From the NCBI GenBank assembly GCA_035506075.1, contig DATJQB010000290.1:1-64000 (forward strand): 64,000 bases of DNA, in the 5' to 3' direction. Origin of the DNA: UBA9647 sp035506075. GTDB taxonomy: Bacteria > Bacteroidota > Ignavibacteria > UBA10030. Within the stretch, counting starts at the first letter, position 1. Every line of letters starts with the position of its first letter. The notes below the pieces were generated by a model. The model was given only the letters and a program-made list of their open reading frames with translations. It made no database searches and had not been told where the DNA came from. The translations under genes were made by a program, and so were the position numbers. Shown one piece after another: positions 1 to 9,183 of the stretch.

Positions 1-53
1 GCAAAAACCACGAGGAGCAAAGCCGCTAGAGATATTGAATAGATCTTTTTCAT
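1..53 (-). CDS. Exported protein, N-terminal fragment (possibly PorV/PorQ family)
   Basis: Only the first 17 codons are inside the window. They read MKKIYSISLAALLLVVF, a Lys-Lys n-region followed by a hydrophobic stretch, which is a signal-peptide start. A GAGGG stretch lies about 8 bases upstream of the ATG. The gene begins 25 bases after the stop of the exported protein at 79-2643, so it is probably the third gene of that operon. In the parallel cassette at 18413-12736 the gene in this position is a PorV/PorQ protein that also starts MKKT-hydrophobic. PorV/PorQ identity here is inference from position only. Confidence 0.6.
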   Translation of the reverse strand, partial: MKKIYSISLAALLLVVF

Positions 54-78
54 AGATCTTGCCCTCATAGTTGTTTGA

Positions 79-2643
79 TTATCGTAATATCGAGAATTGA
101 CCGATCTTCTTGTCGCCCGTTGGTGATTCCACGATATAGAGGTAGAGCCCGCTGGCACACTCGAGACCGTCTTTCGAGAACATGTCCCAGAATGTGCTTC
201 CCTTGTTCGCATCGGACGAACTAAAGTAGATCACGTCGATAATCTGTCCTGCCACGTCCGTGATGGTGATCTTGCATTGCGGGGGCAGATTGTAGAAGAG
301 GAGCTTGTGATCGTACACGTTGGCCCTGTTGTCGTGCAACGCGGCCTTCTTGTACGGGTTCGGCCGAACACTGACATTGCCAACCTGTCCAGCCGGAGCA
401 AGAGCCGAGTACACAATCTGCACGGCACCAATGCCCTTCAGGCCGGTGGATGTTGCAGCGGCATCTGTTGTTGATGTCTTGCCGTAGTTGGCGTTCAGGG
501 TCGCAAACGGGAAGGTGAGCTGCCACAGACCTGATGCACCGTTCCTGTTCGTGGAGTGTGTCTCGATACGGTTCGTTGTTTCGCCGTCCGGACCTGTGTA
601 GGTTCCCTCTTTGTATGCAGCCACGTAGTACCAATACGAGAACCCAAGCACCACATCCTTGTCCTCATATCTGTAGTTGTAACCGCTGGTCTGCGCCAAC
701 GGCAGCGTTGAAAGTTGAGCCTTCGGAATCACGGCAAGCAAATCCCATGTGCCCCACGTGTCGGGCTGGTAGGAACCTTGTGATGCCGTGGCGTTGACCT
801 GTCCAAACGCATCAAACTTCGGATTGACGGGCTTCTTCAGGTTGTCGGGAACCGAACCAGGAGTCATGTTTTCCTGGTACCGGTCGGCATCCCGCATACC
901 GTCTGTCAGGAAGTACTTCTTGACGTACTGGGACGACTTGTAGATCTTGTATCCCGCAAAGTCGGGATCCGTCTCCGCCCGTTTGTCCCACTCAACTGCG
1001 ACTGACTTCGTCAGAGTGTTGGTGACTTTCATATCAGGAAGCGGCGGGAGAACCGGGATCTTGTAATTCTGAGCATACGCCCAGCGTGCTGCACGGACCG
1101 CCTTTTGTATTCCTTCGAGACGGTATCCGGCAACCGTCGCCATGACGATCGTCATCGACTCGCCGGGTGCAAGGCTGAACGGCCCGACACCTGCAAACAT
1201 GTCGCCGTTGAAGTTTTCAGTATTGCTGGCGCCCTTTGTCCACCTGCCCCATCCGGTTGGATAGAGGGTGGTGGCATCTGCGTGGCCGTCTTCATACGAC
1301 GGTGCATCGAAGATGTTGCTGGACTTGAAGTCGCCATCCGGTCGTGTTGCACCAGCGGTCTTCGGTACGAATGTCGTCACATCGCCCGCTGTGCCGCCCG
1401 AGAAGAAGTTTGTATTCGGGTTCAGGTTGAACTTGGTCGCATCCGTCTGCCGGGTCTTGCCGCCATCGACATACCAGACACCCGTGGCGGTCAGGAACTG
1501 TGCGTTCGGTGTGCCGGAGCCCCAGATCTGGGCCTGGCTTCCACCGGAAACATACCATCCGCGCTGGACACCAACACCGACCGGATCGGTTCCGAAGATT
1601 GTCTTCTTCGTCGCATTGCCGACAACCGTCGTTGACTTGTCCGTCGGAAGTCCTCCCTGCTTCGCATCGATAATCACGAAGCCGGACCAGACATCGGTGT
1701 ACCATTTGCGGGCACCGGTATTGAAGCCGATGTCGACGTTTCCGGGACTCGGATTCAACACGGACGCACTCGGGAGCATTGCGCTGAACGCCCAGGGATA
1801 TCCATTGGGATCGGGATCATCAATCCACGCTGCCTGCGCAACGAGAGGCGTCAGGGTGACGTCGTTGTTGTTACGAACGCCGCCGCCATAGCTGCCAACG
1901 GACATGTAGCGCTCTTCGGAGAAGCTGAATGCAAGAGCCTTGATCGTGTTGTTCACTTTTTCGGCAACACCGTCCATGTTCATGTCCAGATTGCCGGTGT
2001 TCTTGAATTCAAGCTCGAGAATGACGAAGTCATTCAGGTTGTCCCAGTTCGGACCCGCAAAGCCGTGTGCGCGGATCTTCACGTCGATACCCACGTTTGT
2101 CGGCCACGCTGCTTCGTACACCACGTGCTGCCGGCGATTGCCATCGACCCAGGCGGGTTCAAGGGCGTAGTGCCGGGAGTTGTCCGTTGCTCCTGCCAGG
2201 GTCGGCATATACGTCAGCTGTGCATAGTTCGCACCGCCGCCGGAAGCAAAGTAACTGGGATTTGTCTTACCACCGATTGTTGACGGGTTGAAGTTTGGAT
2301 CGGGATCATAGACGCCAGCCCATGCATTCTTGTACCAGTAGTTGGTATAGAACCATGCGGCAGGCCAGTGTGTGCCGGGGGTCGACCAGGCACGGTCGAA
2401 GTTCCCCAGGCGGATAAAGTTGCGGTAGCCTAACGTTGTGTACGTTCCGGCATCGCTGTAGCTCGGTGTGAAGCTCATCGGCAGGAATGATTCCCATGCA
2501 TCGCCCGCCTGGATCACACCACCACCCGGATAGTTGACAGTCGAGGTGGCGGTAATGAGCTGGCCGAACAACGCGCCTGGAGCGACAGCGAACAATAGAG
2601 CAAGAATTGCGATAAGCAACCCTTTTTGTCTTGTCATGTTCAT
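79..2643 (-). CDS. Exported surface protein with FlgD-like C-terminal domain
   Basis: This 854-residue protein has a clear signal peptide (hydrophobic core at residues 8-27, ending GALFGQ) and a GGAGTAAC ribosome site 7 bases before the ATG. The middle is rich in Trp, Tyr, Gly and Asn and matches no catalytic family I know. A fibronectin-III-like stretch lies around residues 535-600 (VTNTLTKSVAVEWDKRAETD). The last ~95 residues begin VRPNPYKK and end GLYLYIVES...KKIGQFSILR, which looks like a FlgD-Ig or type A sorting domain, here used perhaps as a surface-anchoring signal. It lies 47 bases behind a TonB-dependent receptor gene. The gene at 13707-15650 has the same architecture and position in a second cassette, so both are probably receptor-partner or secreted-cargo proteins. 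The substrate is unknown. Confidence 0.75.
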   Translation of the reverse strand: MNMTRQKGLLIAILALLFAVAPGALFGQLITATSTVNYPGGGVIQAGDAWESFLPMSFTPSYSDAGTYTTLGYRNFIRLGNFDRAWSTPGTHWPAAWFYTNYWYKNAWAGVYDPDPNFNPSTIGGKTNPSYFASGGGANYAQLTYMPTLAGATDNSRHYALEPAWVDGNRRQHVVYEAAWPTNVGIDVKIRAHGFAGPNWDNLNDFVILELEFKNTGNLDMNMDGVAEKVNNTIKALAFSFSEERYMSVGSYGGGVRNNNDVTLTPLVAQAAWIDDPDPNGYPWAFSAMLPSASVLNPSPGNVDIGFNTGARKWYTDVWSGFVIIDAKQGGLPTDKSTTVVGNATKKTIFGTDPVGVGVQRGWYVSGGSQAQIWGSGTPNAQFLTATGVWYVDGGKTRQTDATKFNLNPNTNFFSGGTAGDVTTFVPKTAGATRPDGDFKSSNIFDAPSYEDGHADATTLYPTGWGRWTKGASNTENFNGDMFAGVGPFSLAPGESMTIVMATVAGYRLEGIQKAVRAARWAYAQNYKIPVLPPLPDMKVTNTLTKSVAVEWDKRAETDPDFAGYKIYKSSQYVKKYFLTDGMRDADRYQENMTPGSVPDNLKKPVNPKFDAFGQVNATASQGSYQPDTWGTWDLLAVIPKAQLSTLPLAQTSGYNYRYEDKDVVLGFSYWYYVAAYKEGTYTGPDGETTNRIETHSTNRNGASGLWQLTFPFATLNANYGKTSTTDAAATSTGLKGIGAVQIVYSALAPAGQVGNVSVRPNPYKKAALHDNRANVYDHKLLFYNLPPQCKITITDVAGQIIDVIYFSSSDANKGSTFWDMFSKDGLECASGLYLYIVESPTGDKKIGQFSILR

Positions 2644-2690
2644 AGTGTTACTCCATAATAATAGTATGGTTCACGTCCAGTGTCGTTCTC

Positions 2691-5600
2691 TTAGAAATCA
2701 AACCTGACACCAAAGTAGTACTCACGCGGGATATCATAGAACGGGCTTCCGTTCAATGCAACTGCGCGCTTGTAGGTACCAGTCGGATCAGGCGTGCCGT
2801 TGTTCAACGTCGTCATGCCGGCATTCGAGTACTCCCAAAGTGCCGCACCAGAGGCCGTGTTGTCGTAGCCAATGATGTTGACCCAGTTGAATACGTTCTT
2901 CATATCGAAGTAGACGGAGAAGCGGAGATTCGAAACCGTGAATCCCTTTTCAATCCGCATGTCAACCTGCTTGTTCCACGGAGCCTGACCAAACACACGG
3001 CCGGCGACGCGGGGATCTGCGGTCAACGACAACGGATAGTAGAAACCGCTCTGGAAGGTTCCCATCGAGGAGAGCATGATCTGGTACGGGAATTCGAAGA
3101 ACAACACGTACGAAATCCTGTGCGCACGATCGTAGCCGCCCGTCAACAGGTTGTTTCCACCGACTACGTTGACTTCAACCTTGTTGTACGACCAGAAGTC
3201 ATCGAACGGCAGCGTTTGGCCATACTTCAGGGTATCCGGACGAGAGAACGTGGTCTGCTGCAGAGGATCGTTGCCCGTCCATCCGGTTGCCTTGATATAG
3301 CTGTAGGAGTAGTTCACACGTCCATACAGGGTGACGAAATCAAAATACGTCTGGCGCAGCGCCTGGAGTCCGAACTCAACACCGCGGGCATCAGCGTACT
3401 GCGCTGTGAGCCACATCGAGTTCGAACCGTTCGCGAGGTTCAGGGAGACAGCCTGGTAGCTGTAGTTCTCAATGTCACGCATGTACGCAGAGAACGTCAA
3501 CCCAAACTTCTTCGGAACAAATTCCCACTGAGCGCCGATTTCGTAGTTCGACGAAATCGTCGGCTGCTGCTGCAGACTTGCAAACTGCGGAAGGCCGCCG
3601 GCCGCGCCGAGCACTTCGTTGTAACTCGCATAGAGGCGTGAGTACGGAGGCGGAATGAAATTGCGCGAATAAGAGAAGTACATCGCCGCTTCATCGGAGA
3701 TCGGGTGCGACACGCCGATACGCGGTGAGAAGAACCAGTACGGCTTCACGTTGGTCGACTGGCGCAGCGGAATCAGATCGTTCCGAAGGCTGTCGTCCAC
3801 CATCGCCGGCTGATTGACAAACAGGTTGTAGTAGCTCAACCAGTCAGCTGCTTTGGGATCCCAACGGTCGATACGGGCACCGAGGTTGATCACGAGACCC
3901 GCATATTCCATGCGATCCTGCAGATAGCCGCCGTACATCGTCGGCTTGAAGTCCCAGTCTTCAACAAGCAGCCTTCTCCTGACGTCCGTCGCATCCGCGC
4001 CCAGACCGGAGTTTCTCTGGATCCGGCTGATATCGTTGAACTGGAACGACACACCGGCCTTCAGCTGGTTGTGGTAGTCAGCCTGGCTGGTAATGTCAAA
4101 CTTGACCGTGTTGGTCAGGTTCTTCGTGTTTTCATAGATAAACTGCGGCCGCGTGATGCCGACCTGCGTATTGCCGGAGGTCATTGGCTGTGTAATAAAG
4201 CTCGGGCCGGCCTCGTCGCCAATACGGAAGAACTTGTAAAGATCGACGCCGGATCGGGAGACATATTTATCCACGTCGGCTGTTTTTTCGAGCGTAATAA
4301 AATTGCCATTTTCGTTGAGACCGCAGAAGCCATCGCCGTTATCGTCGCAATAGCCATAGCGGTCCTGCTGGAATTTCGAGCTAAGCTGAATCTCGTAGAA
4401 CGTGCTGGGTGAAAGCACATGGGTCATTTTCACGCTTCCCGTTGCGCCCACACCGTCGTTCTTCGGCACGCCCTCGAGGAAATACCGCCACTGGTCGTTG
4501 TAGAAGGTGTTCTTCCATCCGAAGAGTCTGCCTCTGTCATTCAGGATTCCAAAGGCATTCAATTTGATGTTGCTGCCGAGGTTGTAGGTCGTCTTCAACG
4601 TGAAATCGGCCTCACGCTCGTGTTCGTTCGGCAGACGATCGTGCGAATCGAAGTACCGGCCGCTGAACATGAATCCCCAATCCTTTGTAATACCGCCGCT
4701 GATCATACCGTCGATATCCATCACCGGCTTGTCCTGATTGAGGTACTTCCCCTTGGTGTAGGTGTATTTCCCCGCCTTGATGCTGTCCGACGTAATGAGC
4801 GTCTGACGTGCGGCTGTCGGGGCTGTCGCCTGGAGGGTCTTCAGCGAGTCTGTGGCACGCTGTGTTGCGTTCCGCTCGTCGAAGTACACCTGATCGTTCC
4901 AGTAGAGATCCGGGCCGACGTATTTCAGGCCGTTCATCTGGCTTGACTTGACGGAGAAGCTGCCCGTCAGGTTGCCGCGTCCTTCACGGAGGGAGTAGTT
5001 GATAAGGCCGGCGGTCGCCGAAACGTTGTCTGCACCGACTGCGCCGGTATTCACGGACATCTGCTCAATGGAGTTGAAATTGACGGAGTTCGTTGTGCTC
5101 AATTGGTAGTTTCTGTATCGCACAAGGCCGCCCGATGTCGAGAGGATGTTCTGGTTCGCCTGATCGGCACCAATCGCGTAGTACTGGTCGGTGACGTCGA
5201 CGCCGTCGACGATCGTTTTGGTTTCCGTGATCTTACCGCCGCGGACGAACCCTTTGTAGGCGCCCGGCGTTGTGTTCAGGACATCCAGAACGGACGTGAT
5301 CGGCAGCTTGTTGTCCAGTTCATCTTTCGTAACGAGGGCTTTCGACGAAGTCTGCGACTTGTCGACCACTCTCATCTGGGCCTGAACGACCACCTCTTTC
5401 AATTCGATCGTTTCCTGCCGCAGGTCAAAATTCAAATCCGAAGTCTGATCCGCACGCACCTGTACACCATTGACTTCCGTGCGCGCATACCCCACACTTG
5501 ATGCCTGAATGGAGTACGTCCCCGGTGGAACGTTGAGGATGTAGTATCGCCCTTCAGCATCAGTCGCCGCTCCCATCGTTGTGCCCACGACAATCACGTT

Positions 5601-5735
5601 CGCGCCAACGACGGCTTCCTTCGTGGTGGCGTCCTTTACCGTCCCGGAAATTTTTCCGTTCCCCGCATAGAGGAACGCTGGGATGGCAAGGATTATCAAG
5701 AGTATCAGGAGAACTTTGCACCAAGAGGATCTCAT
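2691..5735 (-). CDS. TonB-dependent outer-membrane receptor with carboxypeptidase-regulatory-like N-terminal domain
   Basis: This 1014-residue protein has a signal peptide (residues 1-24) and then a CarboxypepD_reg-like domain at about 26-115 (GKISGTVKDATTKEAVVGAN, NVPPGTYSIQASSVGYA). The plug domain at about 115-260 contains TSVLDVLNTTPG and a VDGVDVTDQYY segment. The remainder is a beta-barrel ending in YYFGVRFDF, with the terminal aromatic residue expected of outer-membrane barrels. Such receptors import ligands across the outer membrane using TonB-ExbBD energy. The start is supported by AAGGAG 8 bases upstream. It is the first gene of a cassette with the exported protein at 79-2643. No iron-specific motif is visible, and the ligand cannot be named. 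Confidence 0.9.
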   Translation of the reverse strand: MRSSWCKVLLILLIILAIPAFLYAGNGKISGTVKDATTKEAVVGANVIVVGTTMGAATDAEGRYYILNVPPGTYSIQASSVGYARTEVNGVQVRADQTSDLNFDLRQETIELKEVVVQAQMRVVDKSQTSSKALVTKDELDNKLPITSVLDVLNTTPGAYKGFVRGGKITETKTIVDGVDVTDQYYAIGADQANQNILSTSGGLVRYRNYQLSTTNSVNFNSIEQMSVNTGAVGADNVSATAGLINYSLREGRGNLTGSFSVKSSQMNGLKYVGPDLYWNDQVYFDERNATQRATDSLKTLQATAPTAARQTLITSDSIKAGKYTYTKGKYLNQDKPVMDIDGMISGGITKDWGFMFSGRYFDSHDRLPNEHEREADFTLKTTYNLGSNIKLNAFGILNDRGRLFGWKNTFYNDQWRYFLEGVPKNDGVGATGSVKMTHVLSPSTFYEIQLSSKFQQDRYGYCDDNGDGFCGLNENGNFITLEKTADVDKYVSRSGVDLYKFFRIGDEAGPSFITQPMTSGNTQVGITRPQFIYENTKNLTNTVKFDITSQADYHNQLKAGVSFQFNDISRIQRNSGLGADATDVRRRLLVEDWDFKPTMYGGYLQDRMEYAGLVINLGARIDRWDPKAADWLSYYNLFVNQPAMVDDSLRNDLIPLRQSTNVKPYWFFSPRIGVSHPISDEAAMYFSYSRNFIPPPYSRLYASYNEVLGAAGGLPQFASLQQQPTISSNYEIGAQWEFVPKKFGLTFSAYMRDIENYSYQAVSLNLANGSNSMWLTAQYADARGVEFGLQALRQTYFDFVTLYGRVNYSYSYIKATGWTGNDPLQQTTFSRPDTLKYGQTLPFDDFWSYNKVEVNVVGGNNLLTGGYDRAHRISYVLFFEFPYQIMLSSMGTFQSGFYYPLSLTADPRVAGRVFGQAPWNKQVDMRIEKGFTVSNLRFSVYFDMKNVFNWVNIIGYDNTASGAALWEYSNAGMTTLNNGTPDPTGTYKRAVALNGSPFYDIPREYYFGVRFDF

Positions 5736-6424
5736 GATGTTGCTCCTTGGATGTAGAAGTATATCAGTGAATTAATAACCGTTGTAGAATATAGAGAGAG
5801 GATCAAGAAAGACTGTAACGCACAATCGGTATTGCTGTGGATGATGCCGCTGATGCAGCGTAGCAACTATTCGGTCCCAGCACCTCCCTTCTTTGAATGC
5901 GTTGGGTTGGATTGGGGGTGAGATTCAGTTTCAGATTCGCGCACAACGGAAACGTTACCACAGCTTCTCACACCCTCACCATGCGGCAACACCACGGTGT
6001 GAATGGTACGATGGAATTCTTCAGGAAGAGAAGCTTTGAGTTCGCTGCCACAACCCCGAAGGGCCCGCGTAGAGCGAGAGTTTCATTAATAAAACTCGGT
6101 TTCAGCGGGGGAAGTATAAAACATTTTGCCGGGAATGTCAAGACACGACACTCGACACTTCAAGATAGTACGGAAGGGATTCCTCCAAGGCAATGCGAAT
6201 CCCCGAGATGTCTGCTTCCCGCGCCGGCACCGCAGCCAATGCGTGACTCTGCGACCGGTTTTGTGTAGATTCCTGCATCCGGACCGCGTACGCCAACTTC
6301 GTTTCAGGATGAAAACGGTGAACCGGCTTCTGCCTTCCGCACCAATTGCCCGCATTCAATGTCCCCGGGTGGTCGCGTTCACGTCCTCGATGAGTGTCCG
6401 TTTCGTCCCACGCACGTGCGTCCG
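5736..6424. other. Long non-coding intergenic region between divergent TonB receptor genes
   Basis: No convincing gene lies here. The short open frames on both strands lack recognisable domains. The first 70 bases next to the minus-strand receptor are AT-rich (around 5760-5800) and presumably hold its promoter, though no good -35/-10 pair is visible. A small inverted repeat, GAGTTT / AAACTC, lies at 6078-6097 around an AT-rich loop. The leader and promoter of the plus-strand receptor follow at 6425. Confidence 0.5.
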
Positions 6425-6451
6425 TTGAAACGGATCACCGCACTCTATAAT
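6425..6451 (+). promoter_or_regulatory. Candidate promoter of the TonB receptor gene
   Basis: TTGAAA at 6425-6430 and a perfect TATAAT at 6446-6451 are separated by 15 bases, slightly short of the usual 17. A transcript starting near 6458 would exclude the upstream in-frame start at 6359 and favours the GTG at 6548 (or 6497). Confidence 0.45.
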
Positions 6452-6547
6452 AAAGAGGTCAACAACTCAAACCCATCCCCGCCCTGCTCCCGCACCGTGC
6501 TCATCCAGCTCCCCATACAACAAAAGGACTGCGGTCCGTCTCATTTC

Positions 6548-8968
6548 GTGCGATTCCGGAACATCATCGCCGCCGGATTGATGCTGGCCGTTTTTTCCTC
6601 CAACGCATCAGGACAAACGTACCGGCTGACCGGCTCCGTCCGCGACGCGTCAACGAACGAGCTTCTCCCCTTCGTCACGGTCTACGTACGAAATGCGCAA
6701 CAGGGAACATCCACTGACGATCGGGGCGCCTTCACACTCCGGCTCAAACCCGGCACCTACGAAATCCTTGCCAGCCTTGTCGGCTACAAGACTGAAACCT
6801 CCAACATCCAGCTGGGACATGATCTCCAGCGCCTCGACCTGAAACTGACTCCAACCGATATTCTCCTCCAGGAAGTCACCGTCTATTCCGGCTCGGCAGA
6901 ACAGGCGCCGCAGTCCGAGACGAGCGCACTGTCGCTCCAGGGGCGCAAGATCGTGGAGACGACTACGGTTATCCCCGACGTGTTCCGGTCTGTGCAGACG
7001 CTCCCGGGAATTTCATCGGATAACGAGTTCAGCGCAAAGTTCAGCGTGCGCGGCGGAACGCCGGACGAAAATCTCGTCCTCGTCAACGGCGCCCAGGTCT
7101 ATGAGCCGTTCCACGTCAAAGAAGCGCCAAACGCAAGCATCGGCATTTTTAATACGGATATGATGCGTAAAGTTACGTTGGTTACCGGCGGGTTCAGTGC
7201 GAAGTACGGCGATAGAATGAGCGCTGTGATGGATATTGAATACCGCGACGGGAGCCGGGAGAAGCTCCAGGGCTCCGCCACCCTCAGCATGACCAACTTC
7301 GATCTTCTGCTCGAAGGACCGGTGAGCTCAAGCGGGTCCTTCATTGTCGGGGCACGCAAGAGTTACGTCGAGTATGCACTGTCGATGCTTGGCTTCGACA
7401 AATCGATTCGCCCATCCTTCTACGACGTGCAGGGTGTAGCCACCTGGTCTCTGACTCCCAGGGACAAGCTGCAGTTTGAATTCATTCACGCCGGCGACAC
7501 GTTTACGCTCGAACCAGGCACATCCCTGGGCGGCCCCTCGATCTACAACAGTCAGTACAAAGGAAAAGCCGCGCAGTTTCTCGAATCATCTTCTTCTTCC
7601 GAAGGAGAGGATGCTCATTACACGAGCAACCTTGTGGATGTCCAGTGCACCGACGTTCTTTCGCCGACGATCTTCGTGAAAAGCGAACTCTCGTACTATC
7701 AGCAACTTGAGCACGAATTCAGTTACAATTCCAATCTCTTTGCCCGGGATATTTCATCGACGGTGAATTACTTTTACCGTTCGGATCAGGAATATCTGTA
7801 CTCAAACGATCTGACCATCCGCACCGTCGAGGCCAAGAGTGCTCTCGAGATCCAGTTGACACCGTACTATGAACTCAACGCAGGGGGCAGCATCCAGTCG
7901 ATCTTCTACAATGAACATCTCATCGACCGGCGCACGATCGACGAATCAATGAACACGACGCACTATCCGGATACAACGCTCACACACCGGGTTGTTAATT
8001 CTGTTGACGCCGCGGACGAGACCATCGACGCGCAATCGTACAAGCTTGCCTTCTATGCCGAACAGGTGCTCCAGATCGGTGAACGGCTTCTTCTCAACCT
8101 GGGCGGGCGGCTTGATTATTTCGCGATCAACCGGGATCTGAACCTCAGCCCGCGCTTCAACCTGGCCTACCGCCTCGTTGATCAAACAACCCTGCGGGCC
8201 GCATGGGGCTTCTATTTTCAGTCGCCCATCTACCGCCAGCTGTCATACTCTTTTGCTTCAGATACGAACACGAAAGCCCAAAAGGCTGTTCACTCCATTC
8301 TTGGCATCGAACACGTCTTTCCCTTCAATCCATCGGTCGGCGCTTCGCTCACTGTGAAGCTCGAGGGGTTCACCAAACGTTATACAAACCTCATCTCGGC
8401 AGCACGAACGAGCAGCGGGCGCATCACCTACTCACGGAAAAATGACGCCGTCGGTTCTGCGCGCGGACTCGATCTCTACCTGGCCCTCAATCTCCCGCGG
8501 TTTTACGGCTGGATCAGCTATGGTCTGCTCGATGCACGCGAAGATCTCGTCCATGATGCGATCGGCGAATATCCGATGTTTACCGACCAACGGCACACGG
8601 CGTCTCTTGTCGGCGAATGGGATCTTGGAAACGGCTGGAGCTCCAACCTGCGCGTTCAATACGGAAGCGGCTATGCCTACACGCCGTCAGTGGCACAGTA
8701 TGATGCGCAGAAGGGACAATGGGAGTGGGTTCAGGGAAGAACGAACAGCGCCACGCTTCCTCCGTACCGCCGCGTGGACACTCGTGTGGCAAGAGACTTC
8801 ACAATTGCCGGCCTCGCGACATCGGCATTTCTCGACGTGAGCAACGTGCTGAACTTCACGAACATTCAATCGTACCGTTATCGATTTAACAGCAACGGCC
8901 TGCCCTATATAGAATCCGTCAAACTCTGGCCGATTCTCCCAACCCTTGGGATGTCAGTGAAATTCTGA
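6548..8968 (+). CDS. TonB-dependent outer-membrane receptor
   Basis: From the GTG at 6548 the product is 806 residues. A signal peptide (RNIIAAGLMLAVFSSNASGQ) comes first, then a CarboxypepD_reg-like domain at about 24-110 (LTGSVRDASTNELLPFVTVY, LKPGTYEILASLVGYKT). A plug domain follows at about 115-240 (FRSVQTLPGISSDNEFSAKF, SVRGGTPDENLVLVNGAQVY) with the FNTDMMRKVTLVTGGFSAKY segment typical of TonB plugs. The barrel ends LPTLGMSVKF with a terminal Phe. The frame is open back to 6359, but those 63 residues are Pro/Arg-rich, lie ahead of the signal peptide and overlap the candidate promoter at 6425, so I reject them. The gene stands apart from the SusC-type receptor: no SusD partner lies beside it. 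The ligand is unknown. Confidence 0.85.
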   Translation: MRFRNIIAAGLMLAVFSSNASGQTYRLTGSVRDASTNELLPFVTVYVRNAQQGTSTDDRGAFTLRLKPGTYEILASLVGYKTETSNIQLGHDLQRLDLKLTPTDILLQEVTVYSGSAEQAPQSETSALSLQGRKIVETTTVIPDVFRSVQTLPGISSDNEFSAKFSVRGGTPDENLVLVNGAQVYEPFHVKEAPNASIGIFNTDMMRKVTLVTGGFSAKYGDRMSAVMDIEYRDGSREKLQGSATLSMTNFDLLLEGPVSSSGSFIVGARKSYVEYALSMLGFDKSIRPSFYDVQGVATWSLTPRDKLQFEFIHAGDTFTLEPGTSLGGPSIYNSQYKGKAAQFLESSSSSEGEDAHYTSNLVDVQCTDVLSPTIFVKSELSYYQQLEHEFSYNSNLFARDISSTVNYFYRSDQEYLYSNDLTIRTVEAKSALEIQLTPYYELNAGGSIQSIFYNEHLIDRRTIDESMNTTHYPDTTLTHRVVNSVDAADETIDAQSYKLAFYAEQVLQIGERLLLNLGGRLDYFAINRDLNLSPRFNLAYRLVDQTTLRAAWGFYFQSPIYRQLSYSFASDTNTKAQKAVHSILGIEHVFPFNPSVGASLTVKLEGFTKRYTNLISAARTSSGRITYSRKNDAVGSARGLDLYLALNLPRFYGWISYGLLDAREDLVHDAIGEYPMFTDQRHTASLVGEWDLGNGWSSNLRVQYGSGYAYTPSVAQYDAQKGQWEWVQGRTNSATLPPYRRVDTRVARDFTIAGLATSAFLDVSNVLNFTNIQSYRYRFNSNGLPYIESVKLWPILPTLGMSVKF

Positions 8969-9183
8969 ATCATTCGGGCGGTTCCGCTCCCGCCGTTTCG
9001 GACTCCACGCCGGGGCTCAACAGCCCGTCCGCCACATTCTTCAACATTATGAGCCCTGCCGGTAGAGCAACAAATCCCTCCCCTCTCCCGTAAGACTGGA
9101 AGGATCAAATCCTCTTGCCGGGTTCCTTCTTCACGACTGCAGCCTCCGGGCTCCCCGGCTTCAATTCTTGCGGAGATGTTACC

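Noticed and set aside
6359..6547. N-terminal extension of the plus-strand TonB receptor
   Set aside because: The 63 extra residues come before the signal peptide, overlap a TATAAT-bearing promoter candidate and show no homology.
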